From the NCBI GenBank assembly GCA_027451885.1, contig DAIDHX010000154.1, forward strand, positions 1 to 42,946: a stretch of DNA of 42,946 nt, given 5' to 3'. Position numbers and translations under genes: made by a program. A model generated the notes under the pieces. It was not told where the DNA came from and ran no database searches. It worked only from the letters and a program-made list of their open reading frames with translations. Source of the stretch: Planctomycetales bacterium. GTDB lineage: Bacteria > Planctomycetota > Planctomycetia > Isosphaerales > Isosphaeraceae. Shown here in pieces: positions 33,936-42,554 of the stretch (its first letter is position 1; each line of letters opens with the position of its first letter).

Positions 33936-35075
33936 ATGCCTTTATCCGCACTCGCTGACAACGGCCAGCCGATCGACTGGTGGTTCATGTACAAGGCGGC
34001 AGGCAAATCCGTGGCCAGCGGAACCGCGCTCGGCCTTGGAACCGAATACGTCTATTTTGATTCGAGCATGGCCGCGGCCGGGCGGCTCACGCTGTCCTCG
34101 CACCACGTGGACCGCGACGGCGCCTTGCCAAACACGCTCGCTCAGCTTTACGGCAAGACCGCGGCGGCGAACCCCAATCTCGGCTGGTACTTCTACAACG
34201 ACGAAAACCCCATCACCGGGAAAACCAACGGGTCGCGCGGCCATACAAAAGGCGTGCTCGCGTTCGATCTCGACTCCAGCACTGCGTTCTGGCTCATCCA
34301 GTCGACGCCCAGGTTCCCACCGAAAGGCGCGTACGCGTTCCCCAGAACCGGCGAGCCAAACGCACAGACGTTTCTCTGCATCACGCTCCAGGACGCCAGC
34401 GTCGCTCAGCAAATCGCCAGGCAGATGTATGCCGCCCAGCAGCCGAACGTCTACCTCGCATCGGGTATTCCCGCAAAGCTCCAGAACACGCCCGATGATC
34501 CCCGCGTGCTGCTCATCAAGGACCAGGTTGCCAGCGGCGGCACTCCGCTCTCCGCCGTGCTGCCGTTCCACTCAAAAGGCGGCACCAAGTTCCTGGCCAT
34601 GGCCAAGAACAAAACCTGGGGGCTCGACTTCTATAACGACCTCGTCGGCCCCGCGCTTCATGAGAATCTCGACGTGGAAACCTGGGAGCACGACCCCAAA
34701 CCGCCGTCGCTCGACAGCGACAAGATCCACACCGTGGTCGACATGAAGGGGATCAACCTCGCGCCGCTGGGAATCGATATTTCCTGGCCTGAGCCAGACG
34801 ACCACGCCAAGCTGGCGATCTCGGCCCGGTCGGAAGCGACCCATTTCGTCTGCGTGGGGGACATCAACTTCACGATCGCCCAGCGCAAGCGTGGAGGCGG
34901 CACCGTGGCGTTCCAGTGCGAGCCGTTATGGCAAAGCCTGTCGATGTGCCTGGTCGACGTGACGACCCATCTCAAACAGAACTCGCGGGCCGCCAGGCTC
35001 GCCGCCGCGCGCAAGGCCAGCACAAAACCAGCCAGGAAAACGAAGCGAGCCGACTCAAACCCGCAACGGGCTTGA
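33936..35075 (+). CDS. Deoxyribonuclease II family protein with both HxK motifs
   Basis: 379 residues from the ATG at 33936, with GAAGG six bases upstream; an in-frame ATG at 33879 would add 19 residues. It shows the DNase II pattern throughout: GQPIDWWFMYK at the start, SRGHTKGVLAFD (His103-Thr-Lys105), FWLIQSTPRFPP, TFLCITL, KTWGLDFYNDLVGPALHENLDVETW, DHAKLAISA (His290-Ala-Lys292), HFVCVGDINFTIAQRKRGGG and LWQSL. In animal DNase II the two HxK motifs form the divalent-metal-independent active site of a phospholipase-D-like pseudodimer, and both are present here. Animal enzymes are lysosomal with signal peptides; none is visible here. The C-terminal 30 residues are strongly basic (KPARKTKR). 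The role in the cell is unknown. Confidence 0.85.
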   Translation: MPLSALADNGQPIDWWFMYKAAGKSVASGTALGLGTEYVYFDSSMAAAGRLTLSSHHVDRDGALPNTLAQLYGKTAAANPNLGWYFYNDENPITGKTNGSRGHTKGVLAFDLDSSTAFWLIQSTPRFPPKGAYAFPRTGEPNAQTFLCITLQDASVAQQIARQMYAAQQPNVYLASGIPAKLQNTPDDPRVLLIKDQVASGGTPLSAVLPFHSKGGTKFLAMAKNKTWGLDFYNDLVGPALHENLDVETWEHDPKPPSLDSDKIHTVVDMKGINLAPLGIDISWPEPDDHAKLAISARSEATHFVCVGDINFTIAQRKRGGGTVAFQCEPLWQSLSMCLVDVTTHLKQNSRAARLAAARKASTKPARKTKRADSNPQRA

Positions 35076-35135
35076 GCCGGCTCAAGATCCCAGGCTCGTA
35101 AACGAGCAGGCACGCTTGCTCGGGCGAGTCCTCGA

Positions 35136-36299
35136 TTACTTGATGCCTTCCTTCATGGCATCGAGGTCGGTGAGCGCGATGGCCGGCACGATCATGGTGT
35201 CGAGGCCGCGGCTGTTCTTATCCGATTTGAGCATCGGGACCGCCATCTTGAGCAGTTGCTCGCGCACCAGACCCGCGTTGCGGTCGACGGCCGAGTTGAA
35301 CGAGCCGACATAGACGCGGCTCGAGGTGCGGTCGTGATAAACATAAACCGGTTGCCCGAGCTGCTGGAATTCCGGCTGCCTGGCGAGCTTGTCCGCCAGG
35401 CGCTCGGCATCGGTGGCGGCGGTGCGCAGCGGGCTCGTGCGCAGGTCGTGCTGATTGGGATTCTGATTCTCGGAACCATTGAAGATATAGGAGGTACGAC
35501 CAGAGAACTCCGCGACCTGCAAGCTGAAGCGGCCCGGGCAGTTGGCGATGCTCCGGTTCCCGCTGTTCATCTGGATCATGAGTCGGTCGCGGGTCTTGGG
35601 ATAGAGGTTCTGCGCGGCGACATAGGGATTGGTGGTCCGCAGCGCATAGGAGAGCCCCTTCCGCCACCAGTAGGGAGACGACATGCCTTTCAGGCACTTG
35701 GGATCCAGCGTTTTCACATATTTGAGCAGTTTTTCGGAGCCTGCCAGGGTCTTTTCGTTGCCCACGAGCACGGAGGCCTCGTCCATCGTGCGAATCTTTT
35801 CCGGCATGCGGATGTTGGTCTTCATGACCTCGCTGCCGGCCGTGGGGGGTGCGCCGCGAATCAGACTCTTGCCGGGATAGTCCTTGGTCCGCAGGATGAA
35901 GGCGGGGAGCCCAAAGTCGTTGCGCAGTTCCTTCACAAGCGCGAGGGCCATGCGCTCGGAGTCCGGCCCGCGGAAGGTTCGCGCCAGCACCATGAAGGGA
36001 CCCACATCCTTGGTGAGCAGGTAGGGCTCGATCGGCTCGTTGGGGAGTTCGATCGAAGGCGCCTTGAGATTGTCCGCGGGGGTCAGTTCCGGGCCGTTCT
36101 CGGCTTTGCGTACCTTGGGGTCCTTGGTGCGGCTGGCGCTATAGAACGGGTCGCGGGCGATGGCGCCCAGCGATGATCCCTGCCCCGCGCCGGCCGATCC
36201 CGCGCCGAGCCCCTGACCTGGAAATGGCGCCGGCGCCTGTCCCCACGCGGGCATGGTCGCGGCCAGGGAGAGTGCGGCCGCGGTCAACATCGCTTTCAT
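35136..36299 (-). CDS. Exported protein of unknown function (SPOR-like C-terminal part)
   Basis: 387 residues from the ATG at 36299, with AAGGA nearby upstream; the frame runs on to 36401 without support. The signal peptide KAMLTAAALSLAATMPAWGQ is cut near residue 20, and a Pro/Gly-rich linker follows. Two parts then have the feel of SPOR or sporulation-related repeats that read amino acid pairs against a strand: GPFMVLARTFRGPDSERMALALVKELRNDFGLPAFIL (about 98-135) and DAERLADKLARQPEFQQLGQPVYVYHDRTSSRVYVGSFN (about 300-345). Between them lies a Gly/Ser-poor region with YWWRKGLSYALRTTNPYVAAQNLYP. I do not recognise a named family. It is probably periplasmic. It is the next minus-strand gene after rph, 277 bases away. 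Confidence 0.65.
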   Translation of the reverse strand: MKAMLTAAALSLAATMPAWGQAPAPFPGQGLGAGSAGAGQGSSLGAIARDPFYSASRTKDPKVRKAENGPELTPADNLKAPSIELPNEPIEPYLLTKDVGPFMVLARTFRGPDSERMALALVKELRNDFGLPAFILRTKDYPGKSLIRGAPPTAGSEVMKTNIRMPEKIRTMDEASVLVGNEKTLAGSEKLLKYVKTLDPKCLKGMSSPYWWRKGLSYALRTTNPYVAAQNLYPKTRDRLMIQMNSGNRSIANCPGRFSLQVAEFSGRTSYIFNGSENQNPNQHDLRTSPLRTAATDAERLADKLARQPEFQQLGQPVYVYHDRTSSRVYVGSFNSAVDRNAGLVREQLLKMAVPMLKSDKNSRGLDTMIVPAIALTDLDAMKEGIK

Positions 36300-36576
36300 G
36301 GGAGATCCTTCTCCTGACGAAAAGGGGCGTGCCTCGATCAGGCAGGGCCCCACGCGAACCCCCGCATCCAACAGGGGCGGGACGGGTCGTTCCAAAAACA
36401 AGATCCACCGCCGGCGCAGGCGCGAACTCGCGCAAGAGAGGAACGCCGGCAGCTCAATGTTGGTCTGTTACCACATCGCGCAAATACTGCCAAGAGCGCT
36501 TCGACCGAAATCACTTCAATCCCGCCCACCACGCCCCTCGGCTCGGGGTGGAAGAACCGCGTCGAACGGCTGCGGT

Positions 36577-37278
36577 CTAGACGCGAAACGGCCAATCCTC
36601 GCCCAGAGCCTGGCGCTGGAGCGCTGTCAGGCGGTCGATGCCGGCGTCGGCCAGATCGAGCAGGGTGTCAAGCTGCCGGCGGCTGAACGTACCGCCTTCG
36701 CCCGTACCCTGGACCTCAACGAGCCCCCCCTTGCCCAGCCGGACGACGTTGAAGTCGACCTCGGCCCGGGAATCGTGCTCGTAATCAAGGTCGAGCACGC
36801 ACTCGCCCGCGACAACGCCCACGCTCACGGCGGCGAGGCTATCGTGGAGAATCTCTCCCACACGGTCGGGAAAGCGCGCGCGCACGGCGTCGACGACGGC
36901 AATGAACGCCGCCGTGATCGACGCGGTGCGGGTTCCGCCATCGGCGTTGAGCACGTCGGCATCGACGTGGATCGTGAACGGTCCGAGCGCCTGGCGGTCG
37001 ACAATCGCACGCAGGCCCCGGCCGATCAAACGCTGAATCTCCGTCGAGCGGCCGTCACCCCCGCGCCGGGCACGCGTGGGCGTGCTGCCAGGCAGCATCG
37101 CGTACTCGGCCGTGAGCCAGCCCACTCCCTTCCCCTCAAGGAACGGCGGCACGCTCTCGGCAAGCTGCGCCGTGCACAGCACCACCGTCTCTCCCGAGCG
37201 ATAAAGCACGCTGCCAGGGCTGTTCGGAAGCCAGCTCCGCTCGATCGAAACGGGGCGAAGCTCGGTGGGCGATTTCAA
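36577..37278 (-). CDS. rph: Ribonuclease PH (3' tRNA processing)
   Basis: 233 residues from a TTG at 37278. This start is chosen because TTGA overlaps the argF stop (TGA 37277-37275) and GGAG lies about 8 bases upstream. RNase PH trims tRNA 3' ends using phosphate. Motifs seen: [70 protein letters not shown] and [18 protein letters not shown], the last carrying the metal-binding acids. The N-terminus is short: the usual R-x-D-G-R segment before LRPV is missing and reads MKSPTE. Translational coupling to argF is the odd point, linking an arginine gene to tRNA maturation. Confidence 0.92.
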   Translation of the reverse strand: MKSPTELRPVSIERSWLPNSPGSVLYRSGETVVLCTAQLAESVPPFLEGKGVGWLTAEYAMLPGSTPTRARRGGDGRSTEIQRLIGRGLRAIVDRQALGPFTIHVDADVLNADGGTRTASITAAFIAVVDAVRARFPDRVGEILHDSLAAVSVGVVAGECVLDLDYEHDSRAEVDFNVVRLGKGGLVEVQGTGEGGTFSRRQLDTLLDLADAGIDRLTALQRQALGEDWPFRV

Positions 37279-38213
37279 GGCCTGATCTCCCCCAGTGCAC
37301 GGTCCCCTTCGAGCAGCCACTCGAGGAGCGCCATCTGGAAATAGAGCCGGTTCGCAGCCTGTACCACGACCTGGCTCCGCGGGCCGTCAAGCACGCTCGA
37401 GGAAACTTCCTCCCCGCGCTTGGCGGGCAGGCAATGCAAAAAGATCGCGCCTGGCGAGGCCAGGCCGAGCAGCGCATCGTCAACCTGGTACTTCGCAAAG
37501 TGACTCTTGCGGTTCTCGGCCTCGTGTTCCTGACCCATGCTGGCCCAGACGTCGGTATACACCACGTCGGCCCCGGCGACCCCTTTTTTCGGGTCGTGCT
37601 CGATTCGGATCGGCGCATCCGGAAATCGCCCGGCCCTGCGCTCGAGAAAGTCGCTCGGGAAGGCGTACCTGGGCGGGCACGCAAGCACGAAGTTCACCCC
37701 CAGCATGGCAGACGCCACGGCCAGCGAGCGCGCCACGTTGTTGCCGTCGCCGACAAACGCGAGCGTCTTGCCCCGAACCTCACCCGTCAGCTCGAGAATC
37801 GTCATCATATCGGCCATGGCCTGGCACGGATGCGAGGCGTCCGAAAGCGCGTTGATCACAGGGATCTGCGCAGTCCTGGCCAGCTCCTCCACGGTTTTGT
37901 GCGAAAACGTCCGCACCGCAAGGATATCGACATACTGGCTGATGACGCGGGCGAAATCCGCGACGCTCTCGCGAACGCCCAGGCCGACCTCATCGCCGCG
38001 GAGAAAAATCGCCGAGCCGCCCAGCCGAGTGATCGCCGCCTCGAAGCTCACGCGGGTGCGCATCGAGGGCTTCTCAAACAGCAGGCCCAGACAGCGCCCC
38101 TTGAGGGACAGCGGCCGGCCCGAGCCCGCGGTCTTAACGGCAAGCGCGTGCTCAATCAACCGCCGTGCAATGGCGGGATCGAATTCAAAAAGATCGACAA
38201 AGTGGCGCGGCAT
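37275..38213 (-). CDS. argF: Ornithine carbamoyltransferase
   Basis: 312 residues, normal for the family. The enzyme makes citrulline from ornithine and carbamoyl phosphate. Carbamoyl-phosphate site SMRTR (50-54) and HPCQ (128-131); ornithine site DVWASMGQE (221-229) and HCLPAKRG (260-267). These specify OTCase over aspartate transcarbamoylase, and the SMG-loop wording favours ornithine over N-acetylornithine. It starts 16 bases after the argD stop and overlaps the rph start by four bases, so argB-argD-argF-rph is probably one transcript. Confidence 0.95.
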   Translation of the reverse strand: MPRHFVDLFEFDPAIARRLIEHALAVKTAGSGRPLSLKGRCLGLLFEKPSMRTRVSFEAAITRLGGSAIFLRGDEVGLGVRESVADFARVISQYVDILAVRTFSHKTVEELARTAQIPVINALSDASHPCQAMADMMTILELTGEVRGKTLAFVGDGNNVARSLAVASAMLGVNFVLACPPRYAFPSDFLERRAGRFPDAPIRIEHDPKKGVAGADVVYTDVWASMGQEHEAENRKSHFAKYQVDDALLGLASPGAIFLHCLPAKRGEEVSSSVLDGPRSQVVVQAANRLYFQMALLEWLLEGDRALGEIRP

Positions 38214-38229
38214 GGCTGGGGATATCGTC

Positions 38230-39453
38230 TCAGACAGGAGCGGACTCGAGAATTTCAGCGAGGATCGCGCAGCCGTGGTCGATCTCTCGATCCGTAATGG
38301 TCAGCGCGGGGAGCAGCCTGAGCACCGTCCCGTGCGTCGCATTTACCAGCAACCGCCGTTCCAGGCTCTGGGCCACCACAAACGAGGCATCGATCGCCAG
38401 CTCGACCCCAATCATCACGCCCGAGATCCGGATGTCCTGAATCAGGTCCGGGCGTTTGGCGCGGAGCTGCTCGAACCAGCCGCGGAATCGTTCGCCGATC
38501 GCACACGCGCGGTCCAGCAGGTTTTCGGCCTCGATGGTCTCAACGACCGCGAGCCCTGCGCGGCAGGCGATCGGGTTGCCGCCGAAGGTCGAGGCGTGCA
38601 TCCCAGGCTTGAGCGCGGCCGCGACTTCCGGCTTCGCCAGCAGCACGCCGGCCGCCACGCCCCCCGCAAGCGCCTTGGCGCAGGTAAGCACGTCGGGCTC
38701 GACGCCCTCGTGCTGGTAGGCAAACCAGCGCCCCGTGCGGCCCATGCCGGTCTGGACCTCATCGAGAATCAAAATCGCGCCACGCTCATCGCAAAGCTTG
38801 CGCAGTGCGCCAAGATAACCCGCCCGCGGGATGCGAATGCCTCCCTCACCCTGAATCGGCTCGACCAGAACCGCGGCCGTATGGTCGTCGATGGCATGCC
38901 GGGCGGCGTCCAGATCATCGAACGGAATGTACGAAAAGCCGGGGAGCATCGGCTCACAGCCAGCGTGATACTTGGGCTGCGCAGTCGCCGAAAGCGCAGC
39001 GTACGTGCGGCCGTGGAAGCTCCCTTCCATCGTCACGATCTTCGAACGCCCGTGCGGATTCCCGTGCAACCTGGCCAGCTTGATCGCGGCCTCGTTCGCC
39101 TCCGCGCCGCTATTGCAAAAAAACGCCTGACCGCAAAACGAACGCGTCGCAAGCGCCTCCGCAAAGTCCCCCTGCGGCCCCATGTACCAGGTGTTCGGCA
39201 CGTGGATCAGCTTGCCAACCTGGTCGCGCACGGCCTCGACCACCCGCGGCGGGCAATGCCCAAGCAGGTTGCAGCCCCAGCCAGGGAAAAAGTCGAGATA
39301 CTCATTCCCCTCGGCATCCCACACAAGAGATCCCTCGCCGTGATCAAGACACACGGGGAATCGCCTGTAATTGCCGATCACATAGCGCTCGAACCGCGCA
39401 ATCGTCTCAGCCGAGGATGCCGGTGGCGAAGCCTGCAAGGTCGTGGCGGGCAC
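38230..39453 (-). CDS. argD: Acetylornithine aminotransferase
   Basis: 407 residues from a GTG at 39453 with AAGGAG six bases upstream. It is a class III PLP aminotransferase: phosphate-binding NSGAEANEAAIKLAR (114-128), FHGRTYAALSATAQ, ILDEVQTGMGRTG with Asp231 that pairs with the pyridine nitrogen, and the PLP Lys260 in CAKALAGG. It converts N-acetylglutamate semialdehyde to N-acetylornithine; many ArgD also serve lysine synthesis (DapC). Between argB (gap 74) and argF (gap 16) on the same strand, which settles the role among similar class III enzymes. Confidence 0.93.
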   Translation of the reverse strand: MPATTLQASPPASSAETIARFERYVIGNYRRFPVCLDHGEGSLVWDAEGNEYLDFFPGWGCNLLGHCPPRVVEAVRDQVGKLIHVPNTWYMGPQGDFAEALATRSFCGQAFFCNSGAEANEAAIKLARLHGNPHGRSKIVTMEGSFHGRTYAALSATAQPKYHAGCEPMLPGFSYIPFDDLDAARHAIDDHTAAVLVEPIQGEGGIRIPRAGYLGALRKLCDERGAILILDEVQTGMGRTGRWFAYQHEGVEPDVLTCAKALAGGVAAGVLLAKPEVAAALKPGMHASTFGGNPIACRAGLAVVETIEAENLLDRACAIGERFRGWFEQLRAKRPDLIQDIRISGVMIGVELAIDASFVVAQSLERRLLVNATHGTVLRLLPALTITDREIDHGCAILAEILESAPV

Positions 39454-39527
39454 GCGTGTCTCCTTCTTGGAACAACCAAGCGCCCTACCTTCCGAGCGCT
39501 CCTGGAATCCGGGCTGTCGCGCAGGCC

Positions 39528-40469
39528 CTAAACGCGGGCCATCACGGTCCTGCGGGCGACGCCGCGCTCTTCTTCCTGACCGTCGTCGCGGGTGATCTCG
39601 GTCCCAATGCCGGTTTGTGTGAAAATCTCAAGAAGTAACGAATGACTCAGCCGGCCGTCGATGATGTGGGTCTTCTTGACACCCGCCTCAAGGCTCGCCA
39701 GACACGCCTCGACCTTCGGAATCATCCCCCGATCGATCACGCCCTGCGCGATCAGCTCCTGGCACGTGGCGGGATTGAGACCCCGGATCAGACTGCCAGG
39801 TTCGTTCCTGTCCCGCAGGATGCCCGGCGTGTCGGTAAGAAACACAAGCTTGTCGGCCTTGATCGCCTGGGCCACAGCCGCGGCCGCCGTGTCCGCGTTG
39901 ACATTCAGCAAACGCCCTTCCTCGTCCTGATCTTCCGCCAGCGAGGGAAGCACCGGCACCACACCGGCTAGACACAGATTCTCGATCGGTGTCGCGTCGA
40001 CCTCGTCAACCTCGCCCACACGACCCAGATCGATACGCTCCCCCGAAGGATCGTCGAGCCAGAGTTTCCGCCCGTAAAGGCACTGGTGCGTCTTGTGGTG
40101 CAGGCCCGAGGCGCGGCCCCCGAACTTGTTGATGTGACGCTCAATGTCGGCGTTGATTTCTTCAGCAAGCACCCGGGCCACGATCTCGAGCGTCGCCTCG
40201 TCGGTATAACGCCTGCCACGCACAAACCGCGCTTCCAGCCCGGCACGCTCCATCGCGGCCGTGATCGCCTTGCCCCCGCCGTGCACCAGAACCGGACGCA
40301 TGCCGACCGTCTGCATGAACACAACGTCGACAAGAAGCGCGCGAAGCGATTGCGGATCTTCCATGACCGATCCGCCTACCTTGATCACCGTGAACCGTCC
40401 GTGGAACTTCCTGATAAACCCAAGCGCCTCAATCAGAACGTCCGCCTTGCGGATGGCTTCTTCGTGCAC
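39528..40469 (-). CDS. argB: Acetylglutamate kinase
   Basis: 313 residues from a GTG at 40469; the frame extends to 40508, but that part would overlap the end of the acyltransferase gene. The amino-acid kinase fold shows VIKVGGSVM, RPVLVHGGGKAI (the substrate-binding Gly-rich loop), VNADTAAAAVAQAIKADKLVFLTDTPGIL, and GMIPKVEACLASLEAGVKKTHIIDGR. It phosphorylates N-acetylglutamate. The N-terminal helix ADVLIEALGFIRKF is the segment that mediates hexamer formation and arginine feedback in inhibitable enzymes, so feedback control is plausible. The protein is slightly longer than the usual 295-300 residues because of an acidic C-terminal tail (RDDGQEEERG). Confidence 0.94.
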   Translation of the reverse strand: MHEEAIRKADVLIEALGFIRKFHGRFTVIKVGGSVMEDPQSLRALLVDVVFMQTVGMRPVLVHGGGKAITAAMERAGLEARFVRGRRYTDEATLEIVARVLAEEINADIERHINKFGGRASGLHHKTHQCLYGRKLWLDDPSGERIDLGRVGEVDEVDATPIENLCLAGVVPVLPSLAEDQDEEGRLLNVNADTAAAAVAQAIKADKLVFLTDTPGILRDRNEPGSLIRGLNPATCQELIAQGVIDRGMIPKVEACLASLEAGVKKTHIIDGRLSHSLLLEIFTQTGIGTEITRDDGQEEERGVARRTVMARV

Positions 40470-40489
40470 CTCGTGTGACCCTCGCGGTT

Positions 40490-41734
40490 TCAGCGACCGG
40501 GAAACCAAAGCGATATTCTCACGTCGTCGCGGCCGGCTTGTAAAGGTCGCTTCTCCCCAGGGTCTGACGCGGGAGCGTATTCAAAGTAACGCTTGAGCCG
40601 AAGTATCGGTGATTCGAAGTACGTCCAGCTCAACCAGGCCGCTGCGCATGAGAGAACCGACACCAGCCCAAAACGTAGGCCCGCACCCACCACGCTGAAG
40701 CCGGAATCCGGGGCGATCCCAGGTGCGAAACGCGCTGAAAGCCAGCCCAAAAGCACGATCAGCGGGGGATGATACACATAGAGGCCGTAGCTATGCTTGC
40801 CCAGCCAGCGCAGGAACGGCCGCTCCAGCACGCGGGCGATCCGGGAGCGCTCGCCAGGCGCGACGGCGAGCACAATCAGGGCTGCAAACGGCACGGCCAG
40901 AAGCGGATACTTGATCACTTGCGGCCAGGCGGTCCGGCTGTCTCGCAACGCCGGCGTGAGGACCAGGGCCATGGCCACGGCCGCCGTACCCAGGGGGCCA
41001 AGCCAACGTAACCAGCCGCGAAGCCCGCCAGGTCCACGCTGGGCAAGCGCAAGAAAGGATCCCACCAGAAGCTGGTCCATCCGGCACGGGGTGACCATGA
41101 AGCTCGAAATCCCCCGCGACTCCACAATCCAGCGGCCACATGCCGCAAGCGCGATCCCCACCGCGCAGATTCGGAGCAGGGACTTGCGATCGAAAAACGC
41201 CACAACAAACGGCCACAGCAGATAGAACTGCTCCTCGATCGCCAGCGACCAAAAATGGCCGAGCAATCCCCCGCGCACGCCAGCCGTCATGGCGAAATTC
41301 GCCGAAAAGGTCCCAAGCGCGGTCCACGTGAGGTCGGTTCCACGGATTCCGGCAAGCCGCGGCAACACCTCAATGATCAGAAAGGCGAAGCCAAAATAAA
41401 GCGGAAATATCCGCAGCACCCGCCGCGCGTAGAAATTGCGGTAATACGAACGCGAACCCCGGGCATCGTACAAAATGCCGGTGATCAGAAAGCCGGAAAG
41501 CACAAAGAACAGGTCAACGCCCGTCTGGCCGAACCGAGTGAGTTGATAGCCCAGACGCGCAGCCAGTCCGCCAGGCGTGGGCTCAGCCTGGAAAACATGG
41601 AACACAAAGACCAGTAGCACCGCGAGACCGCGGATTCCGTCGAGGCCAGGCACATGCGGGTTGCCCCGGTTTGACGGTTCTTCCCCAGGCGAACCCGGAG
41701 CATCCTCATTCGAACCATCGGCCGTGCTCGTCAT
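40490..41734 (-). CDS. Membrane acyltransferase, family 3 (OafA/YrhL-like)
   Basis: 414 residues from an ATG with AAGGA eight bases upstream. After a polar N-terminus come about ten transmembrane helices. Signature motifs are GLDGIRGLAVLLVFVFHVF with the conserved His near 47, and GVDLFFVLSGFLITGIL. YARRVLRIFPLYFGF follows, and HFWSLAIEEQFYLLWP carries the conserved Ser-Ile/Leu-Glu-Gln. The family O-acetylates (or otherwise O-acylates) surface sugars, peptidoglycan or antibiotics; no SGNH domain is fused. The acceptor is unknown. It stops 20 bases before the argB start on the same strand and could be the head of the arginine transcript. Confidence 0.88.
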   Translation of the reverse strand: MTSTADGSNEDAPGSPGEEPSNRGNPHVPGLDGIRGLAVLLVFVFHVFQAEPTPGGLAARLGYQLTRFGQTGVDLFFVLSGFLITGILYDARGSRSYYRNFYARRVLRIFPLYFGFAFLIIEVLPRLAGIRGTDLTWTALGTFSANFAMTAGVRGGLLGHFWSLAIEEQFYLLWPFVVAFFDRKSLLRICAVGIALAACGRWIVESRGISSFMVTPCRMDQLLVGSFLALAQRGPGGLRGWLRWLGPLGTAAVAMALVLTPALRDSRTAWPQVIKYPLLAVPFAALIVLAVAPGERSRIARVLERPFLRWLGKHSYGLYVYHPPLIVLLGWLSARFAPGIAPDSGFSVVGAGLRFGLVSVLSCAAAWLSWTYFESPILRLKRYFEYAPASDPGEKRPLQAGRDDVRISLWFPGR

Positions 41735-42239
41735 GGTGCGATTCCTTTCGCCGGCCGACCCAGTCGGTTGTCGATCGCGTCAGCGCGGGGATCATAGACC
41801 TTCCTGGTCAATCGGGCAATGCGGATCGCCTCACAGCCGCTTGCAGCGGGACATCTCAGCGACCGCGTCCCTCGCGCCTTCCTCAAAAAAACGTCAAGCG
41901 GTGAACCTGACGATCCCGCGGCAACGTGCGGCCGCCAGGCGCTTGAGGAGGCCGTTTCGTGGCCAACTCGGGCGTCGAATCATCGAGCGATCCGCAACCG
42001 CGCCGCGCCAGTCCTCGACTCGACCTCTGCCGTCGTCTCTCCTGGGGGCTGCGCGTCGTTCCGCTACGGGTCCCCTGTCCTCCTGGGAGCTCCGACGCCA
42101 GATTCCAGCGGTTGCTTCACGCGGCTGTTGAAGAACGCACACGCCCGCCGGCATAATTCGTGTTCGCCCTGGCAAGCGACCAGGCGGTCGTTGTCGCAAA
42201 ACGCGAGGCGCCTGGCCAAAGCCGCGGGAGCAATTCCCC
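41735..42239. other. Intergenic region without a recognisable gene
   Basis: 505 bases between the acyltransferase (minus) and the zinc-ribbon gene (plus). Several overlapping frames are open on both strands, but none has a plausible start, family motif or coding-like composition compared with the others. It must hold promoters for both neighbours. The right end carries the GGGAG Shine-Dalgarno of the next gene. Confidence 0.5.
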
Positions 42240-42554
42240 ATGAAACCAAAGCGAAGACGGGAGACATTCGTCTGCCCACACTGCGGCGCAGAGGTTCCAC
42301 TCGGCGCGCTTTCGTGCAAGGAATGCGGCTCCGATGCCGAGACCGGCTGGGCGCAAGATGCGGATGTCTGGGAAGCAGGCATTCCCGCCGGATACGGATC
42401 CGATGACGACTTCGACTACGACGAGTTCGTGGCCCGAGAACTCCCAGAATCCGCCACCGTCTCCAGCGGCGCCATCCTCCGAAGGTGGGCCTGGCGGATC
42501 ACGGTCCTGTTCCTTTGCCTTGCTCTGTTGCGCTACCTCTGGCACCCCCTCTGA
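42240..42554 (+). CDS. Small zinc-ribbon protein with C-terminal membrane anchor
   Basis: 104 residues from an ATG with GGGAG about nine bases upstream. A basic start leads into a zinc ribbon with C12-x2-C15 (CPHCG) and C26-x2-C29 (CKECG). A strongly acidic middle (DDDFDYDEFVARELPES, about 55-71) follows, and one C-terminal transmembrane helix (about 84-100) ends only four residues before the stop. The layout is that of a tail-anchored protein with the ribbon in the cytoplasm. Such small proteins are common and unstudied; no function is assigned. Confidence 0.75.
   Translation: MKPKRRRETFVCPHCGAEVPLGALSCKECGSDAETGWAQDADVWEAGIPAGYGSDDDFDYDEFVARELPESATVSSGAILRRWAWRITVLFLCLALLRYLWHPL

Noticed and set aside
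37537-39531. A 664-residue plus-strand frame
   Set aside because: Antisense to argF and argD, whose active-site motifs are intact; no motif in the antisense product.
41577-42406. Several open frames in the gap before the zinc-ribbon gene
   Set aside because: They overlap each other on both strands, lack Shine-Dalgarno sites and show no motif; none is clearly better than chance.
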